A stretch of 64,000 bases of DNA from positions 682,001 through 746,000 of the forward strand of contig CP103804.1 of assembly GCA_024919175.1 (NCBI GenBank). Reading direction: 5' to 3'. Made by a program: the position numbers and the translations under genes. Position 1 is the stretch's first letter. Each line of letters begins with the position of its first letter. The DNA comes from Clostridioides difficile. GTDB taxonomy: Bacteria; Bacillota; Clostridia; Peptostreptococcales; Peptostreptococcaceae. Positions 19,131 through 27,753 of the stretch are shown here, piece by piece. The notes beneath the pieces were generated by a model that saw nothing but the letters and a program-made list of their open reading frames with translations, was not told where the DNA came from and did no database searches.

Positions 19131-19661
19131 ATGATACCTTTTACTCAAGATGTAAGTATTTTCTACGCTACTATTTATGGTGGAATACTCATAGGAGTGT
19201 TGTTTGATTTTTATAGAGGCCTGAGAGGAAGTTTTAAATTCATCAATTATTTTGCAATAATTTTTGATGTATTGTTTTGGTTTCTAGCAACCATTATAAT
19301 ATTTATAACAATAAACCTTACAGAGTTTTTTAATTTAAGATATTACCATTTTGTGGCTTTGTTTATTGGTTTTATTTTATACTATAACACCATAAGTAAA
19401 ATTGTTTTATCAATTATCAATAAAATAATTCGTTTTGTGAGGAATTCTTTTAAAAAAGTTACATACTACATAGTCAGTTTTTTAAACAATTTGTATTACG
19501 TTATAATCTATTCACTACACCTAGTATTTGATATTATATTTTATATACCAAACATATTTATGGCAACAAAGAAAAGTATAAAGAGAAAATCAAATAAAAA
19601 ATCAAAAAACAAGAAAAAATCAAAATCTAAGAAAAAATCTAAAACTAAAAAAAGGGTGTAG
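19131..19661 (+). CDS. yabQ: Spore cortex biosynthesis membrane protein YabQ
   Basis: 176-residue membrane protein of the YabQ family. Three to four hydrophobic helices in the first about 100 residues (FYATIYGGILIGVLFDFYRG, then an FDVLFWFLATIIIFITINL stretch) and a strikingly lysine/serine-rich C-terminal tail of K-S-K-K repeats (about 145-176). In Bacillus it is needed for cortex formation and localises to the forespore membrane. The ATG directly follows the yabP stop. Confidence 0.92.
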   Translation: MIPFTQDVSIFYATIYGGILIGVLFDFYRGLRGSFKFINYFAIIFDVLFWFLATIIIFITINLTEFFNLRYYHFVALFIGFILYYNTISKIVLSIINKIIRFVRNSFKKVTYYIVSFLNNLYYVIIYSLHLVFDIIFYIPNIFMATKKSIKRKSNKKSKNKKKSKSKKKSKTKKRV

Positions 19662-19666
19662 GAAAA

Positions 19667-19951
19667 ATGAACTTAAGAAAAAAATTTTCAGGACAAATTA
19701 TTGTTATCAGTTTATTTTTAGGAATATCAGTTTTTAGTATAATGACAGGATTTGTATTTGAGTATGAAAAAGCTAAGGAATATAAAACAGAAATAGCAAG
19801 TCTAAATAAACAATTAAAAAAAACTGAAATACAAATAAACAGCTTAAAGAAAGATGAAAAATCATATGAAGGAGACTTAGAAGAAATAGCTAGGAAAAGA
19901 TTAAACATGGTAAAGCCTAATGAAACCGTTTATGTAGATATAAATCGTTGA
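19667..19951 (+). CDS. divIC: Septum formation initiator DivIC/FtsB family protein
   Basis: 94-residue bitopic protein: short basic N-terminus, one transmembrane helix (about 10-28), coiled coil (about 30-65) and the C-terminal ARKRLNMVKPNETVYVD motif of the DivIC/FtsB family. Forms the FtsL-DivIB-DivIC complex at the division septum. ATG overlaps the weak SD just after yabQ; followed by a terminator. Confidence 0.9.
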   Translation: MNLRKKFSGQIIVISLFLGISVFSIMTGFVFEYEKAKEYKTEIASLNKQLKKTEIQINSLKKDEKSYEGDLEEIARKRLNMVKPNETVYVDINR

Positions 19952-20005
19952 TTAAAACTTTCTAATAAGTCTACAAGGTATTGATTTTAAAATTTAAGAT
20001 TGAAT

Positions 20006-20037
20006 AAAAAAGTCATTCACTTTAAGGATGACTTTTT
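20006..20037 (+). terminator. Intrinsic terminator after divIC
   Basis: AAAAAGTCAT/ATGACTTTTT inverted repeat with a T-rich end. Confidence 0.9.
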
Positions 20038-20063
20038 ATTTTTATTAAGGAGGAATTTTTATA

Positions 20064-20984
20064 ATGAAAGTAGGAGCTATTGATATTGGTACAAACTCAA
20101 TGAGATTATTGATAGTAGATTATGTGGATGGAGAACTCATAAATAGAAAAAAATTTGTTAATACAACTAGAATTGGGCAAGGTGTAGATAACAAGGGATA
20201 TATAAAGGAAGATGCAATTCAAAGAAATATAAAAGCATTAAAAGAATTCTCTGATAAGTGTAATGATGAAAAGTGTGAAAATATTTATTGTATGGGGACA
20301 TCTGCCCTTAGAGATAGTAAAAATGGAGATTACTTTGTTAAACTAGCAAAAGAAGAAACTGGTATAGATGTTGATATAGTTACAGGGATAGAAGAATCAA
20401 ATTTGGGATTTAGAGGTGTTTTAGAAGGTATACAAGAGGATAATGATATTATTGTTATAGATATTGGAGGTGGTTCAACAGAATTTATTATAGGTGATTC
20501 AGAAGGGATTAAATTTAATAAAAGTGAAAATGTAGGAGCTCTTAGAATGACAGAGAAATTTTTAAAACATGATATTATTGAAAATGAAGAGTTTGAATCT
20601 ATGAGTTCATTTATATATGACGAAATAAGTGAGACTTTAAATTACATAAAAGAAAAAGGATTAAAAACTCTTATAGGTATAGGAGGTACAATCACATCAT
20701 TATCAGCAATGAATCAAGAATTAGAAATTTACTCTATGGAAAAAATACATAACAGTAAGATATGCAAAAAAGAAATAGAAGAAATTCTACAAAAATTAAT
20801 AAAGATGACATTAAGTGATAAAAAGAACTTAAAAGGGCTACAAGAAAAACGTGCGGATATTATAACTGCTGGTGTAAAAATATTGAATATAATAATGGAA
20901 AAATTAGAAATAGAAGAAATAACCGTAAGTGAATACGATAATTTGGAAGGCCTAATATGTCAAAAGTCAAAAAAAATGTATTAA
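20064..20984 (+). CDS. ppx: Exopolyphosphatase / pppGpp phosphohydrolase (Ppx-GppA family)
   Basis: 306-residue ASKHA-fold hydrolase. Phosphate-binding motifs DIGTNSMRLL (residues 5-14) and IDIGGGSTEFIIG (around 133-145), plus GIGGTITSLSA. This short form has only the catalytic core, without the C-terminal HD domain of E. coli Ppx. It may hydrolyse polyphosphate or pppGpp; sequence cannot decide. SD aggagga before ATG. Confidence 0.9.
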   Translation: MKVGAIDIGTNSMRLLIVDYVDGELINRKKFVNTTRIGQGVDNKGYIKEDAIQRNIKALKEFSDKCNDEKCENIYCMGTSALRDSKNGDYFVKLAKEETGIDVDIVTGIEESNLGFRGVLEGIQEDNDIIVIDIGGGSTEFIIGDSEGIKFNKSENVGALRMTEKFLKHDIIENEEFESMSSFIYDEISETLNYIKEKGLKTLIGIGGTITSLSAMNQELEIYSMEKIHNSKICKKEIEEILQKLIKMTLSDKKNLKGLQEKRADIITAGVKILNIIMEKLEIEEITVSEYDNLEGLICQKSKKMY

Positions 20985-21025
20985 TATTTTTTGATATTTG
21001 GAACCGATTATGACAAAAAAAATTA

Positions 21026-21073
21026 CTCCTCTTTGTTACAATTCTTAATATAAACAAAAGAGGAGGTTTTTTT
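21026..21073 (+). terminator. Terminator-like hairpin embedding the spoIIE SD
   Basis: CTCCTCTTT (21026-21034) pairs with AAAGAGGAG (21057-21065), extended by GTT/AAC across a bulge. The right arm contains the spoIIE SD (AGAGGAGG) and is followed by seven T and then the start codon. It can end ppx transcripts and mask the SD in read-through RNA. Confidence 0.75.
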
Positions 21074-23446
21074 ATGCAAAGAAGTGTAGCAGTTGTAAAG
21101 AGCAAAACTGTAAAACCAAATGTCATAAAATTAATAAGCGGATATATTGATTTTACTACAGCGGCATTCGCTGTAATGGGATTTTTACTTAGTAGGTCTA
21201 TTATAGTAGACTCTGTAGCTCCTTTAGGAATTGCCTTTTTTATATGTGCATCAAAGATTGATAAGTACAAGATACCTGTATTTATATCAACATTAATAGG
21301 AATATTGTTATCATTCAATGATTTTGGAAATGTAGCAAAATATGCTGTATGCCTTACAATATTTATGGCATTAAATAAGAAACTAAAACTATTAGATTCA
21401 ATTGCCAAAGTGGCGTTTATAGGTGCAATAGTATTACTTCCAATTTCCATGGGACAAGCTTTCTTTTCAAATAGGTGTGTGTATAATCTGCTTGTTGCAG
21501 GTGTAGAAGCAATAATAATGTTTATATCTATATATGTATTTTCTTATGGTATAGGTTTGATGGCCAATGTCAACAATAGGATGTCTGTACGGACAGAAGA
21601 AGCTATATCAATAAGTTTACTGCTAACCTTTAGTATAATGGGCATAGGAGATATATCTTTGTTTGGAATATCGGTAAGGACCATTTTGTCAACTGTATTT
21701 ATATTACTGACCTCAATTGTAGGTGGAGCTACCATGGGAGCATCTAGTGGTGTAATTATTGGTGTGGCATCTATTTTAAATAATATGACATCAGCTATTT
21801 ATATGGGTATATATTCTTTTTCTGGATTAATAAGTGGTGCATTTAATAAAATAAACAAATATTTCTGTATATTAGGATATATTCTAAGTTGGACAATAAT
21901 ATACCTATATACTTCTGGTATTACTTCAAATATGATGCAACTAAGGGATATATTGTTAGGCTGTTTAATTGTGATTGTGTTGCCAGAAAGATTATTCAAT
22001 AAGATTGAAAAATTAATAAAAAGCAATGTAGCTTCAAATGAAATTGTATACGATTATATCATGAGAAGCAAAAACTTAACAAACAGCCGATTAAATAGTA
22101 TCTATAAAACTTATGATGACCTTGCAGATACATTTGATAAGATAAGAGAAAAAGATAAAGTGTTAGACCAAAGAGACATAGCTAATGTAATAGATATGAT
22201 TCATAATGATGAATGTAAAAGTTGTAGTATGAGAAGAATGTGTTGGGAATCAAGATTTAATCATACATACACTATGATATATAATATTCTTGAAAAAATT
22301 GAAGAGAAAGGAGAATTAAGTGTAAACGATATACCTAAAAACTTTAGAAAGGAATGTATGAAACCAGAGTCAATAGTTAAAATATCAAATCACTATTATA
22401 AAATGTTTGTATTAGATTATGATTGGAGTGTGAAGTTTTCAGAAAGTAGAAAATTAATAGCAAATCAAATAAGAAGTATTTCAAAATCAATTAAATCGCT
22501 GTCTCAGGACTTAGAGGGCGATATAATGTTGGATATAGAGAAAGAAAAAAATATATATGAACAATTAGAGCGATATGATATAACTGTTGATAAAGTAAGT
22601 TACTTAACAAAGAGTAACAGCGAGTTTGAAATATCAATAGAAAAGAAGACTTGTCACGATGGTTGCATGTGTGAAAATAAAATTGTAGATATAATTTCAG
22701 ACCTAGTAGGAGAGAATATGTCTGTTAGAAAAATAGGATGTCACTGTTTAGGAGGTAAATGTAAAGCAACATTTGTTAAGTCTCAAAAATATAAAGCTGT
22801 TACAGAAGTTTCAGCAATGTCAAGAGATGGGCATATCCTTTGTGGAGACAATTACACATATATGGAGATAAATGATGGTAAATATATGATGGCTATAAGC
22901 GATGGTATGGGAAAAGGTAAAAAAGCTTATGAAGAATCTTCTGCTACTATCGATATACTAGAAAAAATGATAGATGCAAAGATTAAAGATGAAATAGTCA
23001 TAGATACTATAAATAATATGTTGTTATTAAAGTCTTCAGAAGAAATGTTTTCAACTCTCGATTTAGGTATTTTAGATTTAAAACGAGGTTCTTTAGAAAC
23101 TATAAAGATGGGAGCATGTTCTACCTATATAAAGAGAGAGGATGGAGAAGTTGATTTAATATCATCATCATCTTTACCTGTTGGTATATTATCAGATGTA
23201 AAGATTGATAGAAAAAATGTAAAAGTTAAGGAAGGAGACTATGTTATAATGGTTTCTGATGGAATTGTAGATGCAGGAAGAAATAACAATTTAGGTGATA
23301 ATTGGCTAATATATTTCTTAAAAAATATAGAAACTACTAATCCAAAAGAAATTTCAAATTTAATATTAGATAGAGCATTGGAGTTACAAGCGTTACAAAT
23401 CGAAGATGACATGACCGTTCTAGTTACAAAAATATGTACAAAATAA
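21074..23446 (+). CDS. spoIIE: Stage II sporulation protein E (PP2C phosphatase)
   Basis: 790-residue membrane phosphatase that dephosphorylates SpoIIAA and so activates sigma-F in the forespore. About ten transmembrane helices (residues 20-310), a central regulatory/FtsZ-interacting region with a Cys cluster (CKSCSMRRMCW), and a C-terminal PP2C domain with metal-binding aspartates in MAISDGMGKGKKA and VMVSDGIVDAG. Full length. ATG preceded by SD aggaggt, which lies within the hairpin of the upstream terminator. Confidence 0.96.
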   Translation: MQRSVAVVKSKTVKPNVIKLISGYIDFTTAAFAVMGFLLSRSIIVDSVAPLGIAFFICASKIDKYKIPVFISTLIGILLSFNDFGNVAKYAVCLTIFMALNKKLKLLDSIAKVAFIGAIVLLPISMGQAFFSNRCVYNLLVAGVEAIIMFISIYVFSYGIGLMANVNNRMSVRTEEAISISLLLTFSIMGIGDISLFGISVRTILSTVFILLTSIVGGATMGASSGVIIGVASILNNMTSAIYMGIYSFSGLISGAFNKINKYFCILGYILSWTIIYLYTSGITSNMMQLRDILLGCLIVIVLPERLFNKIEKLIKSNVASNEIVYDYIMRSKNLTNSRLNSIYKTYDDLADTFDKIREKDKVLDQRDIANVIDMIHNDECKSCSMRRMCWESRFNHTYTMIYNILEKIEEKGELSVNDIPKNFRKECMKPESIVKISNHYYKMFVLDYDWSVKFSESRKLIANQIRSISKSIKSLSQDLEGDIMLDIEKEKNIYEQLERYDITVDKVSYLTKSNSEFEISIEKKTCHDGCMCENKIVDIISDLVGENMSVRKIGCHCLGGKCKATFVKSQKYKAVTEVSAMSRDGHILCGDNYTYMEINDGKYMMAISDGMGKGKKAYEESSATIDILEKMIDAKIKDEIVIDTINNMLLLKSSEEMFSTLDLGILDLKRGSLETIKMGACSTYIKREDGEVDLISSSSLPVGILSDVKIDRKNVKVKEGDYVIMVSDGIVDAGRNNNLGDNWLIYFLKNIETTNPKEISNLILDRALELQALQIEDDMTVLVTKICTK

Positions 23447-23460
23447 GGTTTAAAAATTTC

Positions 23461-23695
23461 TGTGTATAATATGTGGATAACTTGTGTATAATGTGTTAAT
23501 AGACTTTTGAAAAAAGTAAAGTTATTAACAAAAAAAACGTATAAATCAACAAAATTTGTTGATAAGTATGGCATAAATGTTAATAAAATGTAAAAAAAGA
23601 AAAAACAAAAGCTATTATCAAAAGAGATTCATGTTGAAATAACTAAATTTCTAAGTAAGTAAAGCCTGTGAATATGTTGATTATTATGTGGATAA
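23461..23695 (+). other. Cluster of DnaA-box matches in a 350-bp AT-rich intergenic region
   Basis: The region 23447-23796 between spoIIE and the M3 peptidase has no gene. It contains TGTGTATAA (23461-23469), TGTGGATAA (23472-23480), TGTGTATAA (23483-23491) and TGTGGATAA (23687-23695), all complements of the relaxed DnaA box TTATNCACA and all in one orientation. The first three are spaced exactly 11 bp. A one-mismatch copy TGTTGATAA is at 23557-23565. DnaA binding is inferred. Confidence 0.6.
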
Positions 23696-23748
23696 CTATT
23701 AATTCGATATTTATTTATATAGTATGAATAATTGAATAATATATCTAA

Positions 23749-23796
23749 AAAAAGCCATCCTATTATTAAGTAAACTTATTGAAAGGATGGCTTTTT
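23749..23796 (+). terminator. Terminator hairpin abutting the peptidase start codon
   Basis: AAAAAGCCATCC (23749-23760) and GGATGGCTTTTT (23785-23796) are perfect complements with a 24-base loop. The T run ends at the ATG and the gene's SD (aaaggatgg) lies in the right arm and loop edge. Confidence 0.85.
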
Positions 23797-25686
23797 ATGA
23801 ATAGGAAATTGTGCAAAGCAATAATACCTTTATTTATCTCTATTTTTTGCATGTTAATAATAAGTATAAAAGCTGACCAAGGATATCAAAAAAATAATGA
23901 TAGAGCAATTACTGTCATGAATAATGATACTGAAGATGATGCTGAAAAAAAACAAGAAATAGATTATGAAAAAACATGTTGGAATTTACAGTCTCTATTT
24001 AAAAGTGATGACCAATGGAAAAAAGAACTTAAGAGTTTTAATAAAGATACGAAAGAACTTAAAAATTACATAGGTAAAGTTACAAAGTCACCAACGCATT
24101 TGTCTTTTGCGTTAGATATCAAAGAGAAACTTGATATAAGATTAAATAAACTTTCTGCCTATGTAAAATTAAAACAAGATACTAATAAAAATTCATATAA
24201 ATATTTAGATATGAGTGATAGTATGGGTAAATCTTATGGAGACTATCTGGGGATTTGCTCAGATTTAGAATTAGAGATATTAAAATTATCAAATAGAGAT
24301 TATAAGAGGATTATTTCAAATAAAAATATAAATAGAAAATATGGTGTATATTTAAGAGATATAAGAAGAAATAAAGTACATTATTTGGATGATAAATCAG
24401 AAGATATTCTAAGTAAAGTGTCTTCAATAAGTAGTCTTCCAAGTCAAGTATATGAGTTATTTAGGAATATGGATAGAAAAACTAATTTGACACCAGCTCA
24501 ATATGCAAGTGAATTGGAATCGCCAGATAGAGAAAATAGAAAAAAAGCTTATCAAGATGAACTCATTACTTATAATGATAATATAAATACAATTGCGGGC
24601 TTGATTACTGGCCAAGTTAAAAAGAATATATTTTATTCTCAAGAAAGAGGTTATGAGTCGTCTTTAGAAATGTATTTAGAATCTGATAATGTAGATGAAA
24701 AAGTATACAATAATTTAATAAGAACTGTAAATAGTAACATGGATAGTTTACACAAATATATAGATTTGAGAAAAAAAGTTTTAAAGTTGGATAAGGTTCA
24801 TTCATATGATATGTCTGTACCTATAGTTAAGGCTGTTGATAGTAATATTAACTATGAAAAAGCACAGAGTATAGTATATTCAGCATTATCACCTTTGGGA
24901 AAAGAATACAATGATGTGGTATACAAAGCGTTTAATGAAAAATGGATAGATGTCTATTCACATGAAAATAAAGTGAGTGGTGGATATTGCTTATCTGTCT
25001 ATGAAAATCATCCATATATACTTTTAAATTATAATAATTCATTAAGTTCAGTTTCAACTTTATCACATGAATTAGGTCATGCTGTATATGAATATCTAAG
25101 TTCTAAGAATCAAAATTATTTTAATTCAAGTCCATCTATATTTACTCATGAAGTTGCGTCTACTACTAATGAGGCCTTGCTTTATGAGATGCTTATAAGA
25201 GAATCTAAAAGTAATGGAGAGAAAGCCTATTATATAACACAATATCTAGACTTGATAAAGGATACTCTTTATACACAAACTATGTATGCTGAATTTGAAA
25301 AAACTATACATGAACTAGTAGAAAAAGGAAAAAGTGTAAATGCATTAGTGTTAAACGATGTTTGGGGACAACTTCTTAAGAAATATTATGGCCAAAGCTA
25401 TGAATTAGACCAATTATCTAAGGTCGGATGGGCAAGAATCCCACATTTTTATAATAGTTTTTATGTCTATAAATATGCTACAGGTTGTAGTGCAGGAGTG
25501 AGTTTCGCCCAAGATATACTAAAAAATGGTTCAGATAATTATATAAATTTTCTTAAAAAAGGAAGTTCAGATTATCCAATTGACTTATTAAAAGGAAGTG
25601 GGATAAATTTAACTAATACAAAACCTATAGAAAATACCATAAAAAAATTTGACAGTTTAGTAGCAGAACTTGAAAAGCTATTATAA
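23797..25686 (+). CDS. Exported M3-family oligoendopeptidase (PepF-like)
   Basis: 629-residue zinc metallopeptidase of the M3B/PepF family. HELGH motif with H424, E425 and H428 (LSHELGHAVYEYL), and the downstream conserved Glu in HEVASTTNEALLYE. Unlike cytosolic PepF it begins with a basic N-terminus and a hydrophobic segment (residues 8-27, IIPLFISIFCMLIISI) that looks like a signal peptide or anchor; the catalytic domain would then act outside the membrane on oligopeptides. ATG 23797 follows SD aaaggatgg. Physiological substrate unknown. Confidence 0.88.
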   Translation: MNRKLCKAIIPLFISIFCMLIISIKADQGYQKNNDRAITVMNNDTEDDAEKKQEIDYEKTCWNLQSLFKSDDQWKKELKSFNKDTKELKNYIGKVTKSPTHLSFALDIKEKLDIRLNKLSAYVKLKQDTNKNSYKYLDMSDSMGKSYGDYLGICSDLELEILKLSNRDYKRIISNKNINRKYGVYLRDIRRNKVHYLDDKSEDILSKVSSISSLPSQVYELFRNMDRKTNLTPAQYASELESPDRENRKKAYQDELITYNDNINTIAGLITGQVKKNIFYSQERGYESSLEMYLESDNVDEKVYNNLIRTVNSNMDSLHKYIDLRKKVLKLDKVHSYDMSVPIVKAVDSNINYEKAQSIVYSALSPLGKEYNDVVYKAFNEKWIDVYSHENKVSGGYCLSVYENHPYILLNYNNSLSSVSTLSHELGHAVYEYLSSKNQNYFNSSPSIFTHEVASTTNEALLYEMLIRESKSNGEKAYYITQYLDLIKDTLYTQTMYAEFEKTIHELVEKGKSVNALVLNDVWGQLLKKYYGQSYELDQLSKVGWARIPHFYNSFYVYKYATGCSAGVSFAQDILKNGSDNYINFLKKGSSDYPIDLLKGSGINLTNTKPIENTIKKFDSLVAELEKLL

Positions 25687-25748
25687 AAGATTTATTATAA
25701 TCCACATGGAAAATATATCGAATTAATGTTAAAATATACTAAAAGTTT

Positions 25749-25776
25749 AAAGTCCTATTTTATAATAGGACTTTTT
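25749..25776 (+). terminator. Intrinsic terminator before galU
   Basis: AAAGTCCTATT/AATAGGACTTT with a 4-base loop and T run; separates the peptidase gene from galU. Confidence 0.88.
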
Positions 25777-25803
25777 ATCTATTAATTGGTGGGAGATGAT
25801 TCT

Positions 25804-26013
25804 ATGCAAGTTAAAGTTAAAAAAGCTGTAATACCAGCAGCAGGTTTGGGTACTAGGTTTTTGCCAGCTACAAAGGCACAGCCAAAAGAAATGTTACCAA
25901 TAGTTGACAAACCAACGCTACAATACATAATAGAAGAGGCTGTAGCTTCAGGGATAGAGGAAATATTAATAATAACAGGTAGAAATAAAAAATCCATTGA
26001 AGACCACTTTGAT
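25804..26013 (+). CDS. galU: UTP-glucose-1-phosphate uridylyltransferase GalU, exon 1
   Basis: First 70 codons of GalU: KKAVIPAAGLGTRFLPATKA is the nucleotide-binding motif and PKEMLPIVDKPTLQYIIEEA follows. The enzyme makes UDP-glucose for polysaccharides and glycolipids. The frame is interrupted after codon 70 (GAT, Asp) within the conserved IEDHFD-KSVELE motif by an IStron whose first codon is TAA. ATG 25804 is preceded by SD gtgggag. Without RNA splicing only this inactive 70-residue fragment would be made. Confidence 0.95.
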
Positions 26014-26500
26014 TAAAAAATAGCTACGCATACTTGTGACTTTAGTCATGAGTTAGTAGTTAAAATAGTCAGCATATAGGGAAACTTATATGTAGAGATA
26101 GGATAGAACCTATCCAATACTACTTGAATTGCTGGAAACCCCTAAAGCTAGCCAAACTAAAACATAAGGATGAAATAAACCTAAGTGTGAAAGTTACGAA
26201 AGTAGAAAAAATTGGTTAGATGGTATAAGGTTAAACCCTAAGTACTTTAAAATGGGCAATCAGCAGGTAAGCTCCGAATAGGAGAAACTTCAACGACTAT
26301 TCCTCTTGAGGGAAGTACACTACAAGCTATTGGTAGTGGAAGTGGGTAGACCTTAACGGATAATGCCGAAGGATAAGATATAGTCTGTGCTTGCATGAGA
26401 GTGTAAGAAGTTCATAAGAGAACTGCATAGGTAGTAGCGAACTTATGTGAACGACAACCTCGAAAATGATAAAAGTTAAGGGCTTACGGTTCTTACATGT
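26014..26500 (+). ncRNA. Group I self-splicing intron, 5' part with catalytic core
   Basis: Conserved elements are recognisable by eye: P-like AATTGCTGGAAACC (26127-26140), Q-like AATCAGCAGG (26258-26267), R-like TTCAACGACTA (26289-26299) and S-like AAGATATAGTC (26375-26385). GACTA (26295-26299) can pair with TAGTC (26381-26385) as P7. A candidate internal guide GTTAAA (26059-26064) could pair with the exon end TTTGAT including the U-G pair at the splice site (P1). The resemblance is to subgroup IA introns. The intron's 3' end lies beyond tnpB at 27879. Confidence 0.85.
26035..26050 (+). repeat. Left subterminal hairpin repeat of the IStron
   Basis: TGTGACTTTAGTCATG, 16 bases, identical to 27854-27869 near the right end. 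Contains TGACT/AGTCA self-complementarity, i.e. a small hairpin as recognised by IS605-family TnpA at both ends. Confidence 0.75.
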
Positions 26501-26596
26501 GTTATTTAAAAATAAATATAAAAACCTTCGAAATAATTGTTTTAAATAATTACGTTTGTTAATATTATAATGGGTAATGAAAAAAGGAAGTGACTC

Positions 26597-26617
26597 ATGG
26601 TAAAGGATGTATATTAA
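26597..26617 (+). pseudogene. Possible remnant of transposase gene tlpA (tnpA)
   Basis: A good SD (aaggaagtga) is followed by ATG and only five more codons (MVKDVY) before TAA. Complete CdISt1 copies carry an IS200/IS605 Y1 transposase gene, tlpA, before tlpB. The intact translation start with almost no coding sequence, 36 bases before the tnpB start, suggests an internal deletion of tlpA. Identity with tlpA is inferred from position, not from the six residues. Confidence 0.45.
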
Positions 26618-26652
26618 TAATCATAAAAAACAATTAAAGTGAGGTGATAGTA

Positions 26653-27753
26653 GTGGAAAAAGCGTATAAGTTTAGAATGTATCCAAATAAAAAACAGCAA
26701 GAGTTAATTAATAAAACTTTTGGATGTTGTAGATTTGTATATAATAAATATCTTTTTAAAAAAATAGAAGTTTATGAAAACTATAAAGAAACTTTTACTT
26801 ATAAACAGTGCAGTTCTGATTTGACCAATTTAAAAAAAGAATTAGATTGGCTTAAAGAACCTGACAAGTTTTCACTACAAAACACCTTAAAAGATTTAGA
26901 AAACGCATATAAAAAATTCTTTAAAGAAAATGCAGGATTTCCTAAATTTAAATCAAAGAAAACTAATAGATTTTCATATAGAACAAACTTTACAAATGAA
27001 AATATTATGTACATTGGTCAATATATAAAACTACCTAAACTTGGTATGGTTAAAGTAAGGGATAAACAAGTACCTCAAGGGAGAATACTTAATGCTACTA
27101 TATCCAAAGAGCCAAGTGGTAAATATTATGTGTCATTATGTTGTACTGATATAGATATTGAAGCACTTGAAAATACTAATAATCAGGTAGGTTTAGATTT
27201 AGGAATTAAAGAATTTTGTATCTCAAGTTGTGGACAATTTATAGAAAATCCTAAGTATCTTCTAAAGTCATTAAACAAACTTGCTAAATTACAAAGAGAA
27301 TTATCGAGAAAAACAATCGGTAGTTTAAATAGAAATAAAGCAAGATTAAAAGTTGCAAGACTTCAAGAACATATAGCGAATCAAAGAAAAGATTTTCTAC
27401 AAAAACTATCTACTAAATTAATAAAAGAGAATGATATTATTTGCATAGAAGATTTACAAGTAAAGGATATGACTAGAAATCGTAAACTATCTCGCTTAAT
27501 TTCTGATGTGTCATGGTCAGAATTTGTTCGCCAATTAGAATATAAAGCTAATTGGTATGGTAGACAAATTGTAAAGGTAGGTAAATTCTTTGCAAGTTCA
27601 CAAATATGCAATAGATGTGAGTACAAAAACGAGGCAATCAAGGATTTAAATATAAGAGAATGGATTTGTCCTTGTTGTAATGTAACTCACGATAGAGATA
27701 TAAATGCAAGTATAAATATACTAAAAGAAGGATTAAGACTAATAACAGTTTAA
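26653..27753 (+). CDS. tnpB: RNA-guided nuclease TnpB (TlpB) of the IStron
   Basis: 366-residue IS605 OrfB/TnpB protein, ancestor-type of Cas12. N-terminal helix-turn-helix-like region (YKFRMYPNKKQQELI), RuvC motifs with D182 (GLDLGIKEF), E266 (ICIEDLQVKDM) and D347/D349 (THDRDINASINIL), and a zinc ribbon C319-x2-C322 ... C339-x2-C342. All catalytic residues are present and the frame is intact. GTG at 26653 chosen because SD gaggtgat lies 5 bases upstream. Known TnpBs bind an omega-RNA from the element's right end and cut DNA next to a transposon-adjacent motif, here expected to be TTGAT. Carried inside the intron, so it is also removed by splicing. Confidence 0.95.
   Translation: MEKAYKFRMYPNKKQQELINKTFGCCRFVYNKYLFKKIEVYENYKETFTYKQCSSDLTNLKKELDWLKEPDKFSLQNTLKDLENAYKKFFKENAGFPKFKSKKTNRFSYRTNFTNENIMYIGQYIKLPKLGMVKVRDKQVPQGRILNATISKEPSGKYYVSLCCTDIDIEALENTNNQVGLDLGIKEFCISSCGQFIENPKYLLKSLNKLAKLQRELSRKTIGSLNRNKARLKVARLQEHIANQRKDFLQKLSTKLIKENDIICIEDLQVKDMTRNRKLSRLISDVSWSEFVRQLEYKANWYGRQIVKVGKFFASSQICNRCEYKNEAIKDLNIREWICPCCNVTHDRDINASINILKEGLRLITV

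Noticed and set aside
25804..26016. galU as a pseudogene ended by a premature stop
   Set aside because: The stop is the first codon of a group I intron and the downstream exon continues the conserved protein exactly; interpreted as an interrupted but splicable gene.
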